In this document: in pieces, positions 6,141-6,933 of the stretch
How positions within the stretch are numbered: position 1 is the first letter of the stretch
Layout of the letters: the number at the start of each line of letters is the position of its first letter
Origin: Spirochaetales bacterium
GTDB taxonomy: Bacteria > Spirochaetota > Spirochaetia > DTKZ01
Reading direction: 5' to 3'
NCBI GenBank assembly: GCA_017998025.1
Contig: JAGODW010000075.1
Coordinates: forward strand, 1-6,933
DNA length: 6,933 bases
Translations under genes and position numbers: made by a program
The notes under the pieces: generated by a model
Told to the model about the DNA's origin: nothing
Databases searched by the model: none
Seen by the model: only the letters and a program-made list of their open reading frames with translations

Positions 6141-6933
6141 TCAGGAATCTAATATTTTCCGCACTTTCTGTAGAAACAGCTCAAAATCAAAAGGTTTCTG
6201 GAGAAAAGAAGCTCCAGGAGGAAGAAGTCCCTTTTCTAACAGTATCTTCTGGGGATAGCCGGAAATAAATAATACCTTTAGAGAAGGGAGGACTCCTTTA
6301 AGCCGCTCGTACAGTTTTCGGCCGTTAATATGGGGAAGAATGACATCCGTTACGATGAGATTAATAGGATCCTGGGTTTCTTCACAGATTAGAATCGCTT
6401 CTCCTGCATTCGGTGCTTCTATAATATGGTACCCGTACCGGGAAAGGTATTTTGTGATTAAACTCCGGATATATTCTTCATCTTCTACAACTAAAACCGT
6501 CTCTGTACCTCGAAGATCTTTTCTCGTTTCTTCATGTATTTTTCTAACAGTAATATTTGTTAACTGAAGGGGAAATAAGAGGGTAAAAGTACTTCCCTGC
6601 TCTGGGGTACTCTGTACTAATATCCCCCCTTCACACTGTTTTACGATCCCATACACGAGGGAAAGCCCTAAACCGGTTCCTTTCCCGGACTCTTTGGTAG
6701 AAAAGAAAGGCTCAAAAATATTGGGAAGCAGGTGATCCGGGATTCCATGACCCGTATCCCGTACGGTCAAAGAAACATACTGTCCCCCATTTAACGGTCC
6801 TGTAACGGTTGTAAAGCCAGGTTCTATCTCTATATTGCTCGTCTGGATGTAGATAGATCCGGGGCCATTGATTGCATCCTTAGCATTTACCACCAGATTT
6901 ACGATCGCCTGCTCAATTTGTCCTGGATCCACA
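6141..6933 (-). CDS. Hybrid sensor histidine kinase, C-terminal part (HATPase + receiver), partial
   Basis: This is the 3' end of a larger gene; the reading frame runs off the window edge at 6933. The 264 visible codons begin inside the HATPase domain. The N box NLVVNAKDA carries the Mg-binding Asn, followed by G1 DTGHGIP, F box FEPFFSTKE and G2 GTGLGLSLVYGIV, which bind ATP. A linker of about 20 residues leads to a C-terminal receiver domain. Its VVEDEE acidic pair, phosphoacceptor Asp in VTDVILP, Ser of FISGY and Lys of LQKPF are all intact, so the receiver should be competent for phosphorylation. The sensor region and the phosphorylated His of the dimerisation domain lie outside the window, so the signal is unknown. 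The first in-frame GTG (6930-6932) is an internal valine, not a start. It ends 42 nt upstream of lepA. The frame seen here is unbroken. Confidence 0.95.
   Translation of the reverse strand, partial: VDPGQIEQAIVNLVVNAKDAINGPGSIYIQTSNIEIEPGFTTVTGPLNGGQYVSLTVRDTGHGIPDHLLPNIFEPFFSTKESGKGTGLGLSLVYGIVKQCEGGILVQSTPEQGSTFTLLFPLQLTNITVRKIHEETRKDLRGTETVLVVEDEEYIRSLITKYLSRYGYHIIEAPNAGEAILICEETQDPINLIVTDVILPHINGRKLYERLKGVLPSLKVLFISGYPQKILLEKGLLPPGASFLQKPFDFELFLQKVRKILDS

Noticed and set aside
5244..6930. Repeated GGATCC/ATCCTGG words in and after lepA
   Set aside because: They are short, irregularly spaced and in different codon phases, which is consistent with chance and codon use rather than a repeat family.
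6930..6932. GTG at the window edge as the start of a short kinase-receiver protein
   Set aside because: The codon falls inside the conserved N-box segment of the ATPase domain, so it is an internal valine in a gene truncated by the window.
1..6933. Search for CRISPR arrays, insertion sequences, phage genes, attachment sites near the tRNAs, or toxin-antitoxin pairs
   Set aside because: I saw no regularly spaced repeats, transposase or integrase motifs, or tRNA-end duplications. The window is filled by conserved chromosomal genes.

Overview
The window looks like ordinary, densely packed bacterial chromosome, most likely from a spirochaete related to Treponema. The main clue is a PUR-domain protein resembling Borrelia BpuR next to rnhB, an arrangement I recall from Borrelia. 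A Maf/MptE-like DUF115 protein and a membrane-anchored parvulin-like protein of a kind common in spirochaetes fit this too. Base composition looks moderate, in the mid-40s % GC by eye. I see no mobile element, CRISPR array, phage gene, restriction system or toxin-antitoxin pair.

Layout. On the minus strand, 4-150 holds a tRNA-Gly(TCC)/tRNA-Val(CAC) pair separated by 3 nt. A short AT-rich region (151-262) carries two divergent promoters, one for the tRNAs and one for bpuR (263-565, +). bpuR converges on rnhB (480-1031, -), and the two overlap by 86 bp. A second divergent gap (1032-1118) separates rnhB from a two-gene plus-strand operon. That operon encodes a parvulin-family membrane-anchored protein (1119-2642) and a DUF115/Maf-like protein (2639-4318), joined by an ATGA stop/start overlap. 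It converges on lepA (4299-6098, -) with a 20-bp overlap. Upstream of lepA on the same strand is the 3' part of a hybrid sensor histidine kinase gene (6141-6933), cut by the window edge.

How the genes relate. Most are information-processing or housekeeping functions: tRNAs, nucleic-acid binding, ribonucleotide excision or R-loop repair, and translation elongation. The likely functional unit is the parvulin/DUF115 pair. The first is predicted to be an envelope chaperone facing the periplasm. The second is a cytoplasmic protein of the family linked to flagellin glycosylation (Maf) or sugar/pterin nucleotide chemistry (MptE). Their joint role is not known from this window.

Points most worth a second look are the shared -35 heptamer in the tRNA/bpuR intergenic region, the bpuR C-terminal tail lying wholly antisense to conserved rnhB codons, the apparent loss of both parvulin active-site histidines, a strong GC-rich hairpin just inside the DUF115 coding region, and the lack of usable Shine-Dalgarno sequences at three genes whose candidate -10 boxes lie very close to the start codon. 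I found no convincing new defence or mobile system here.
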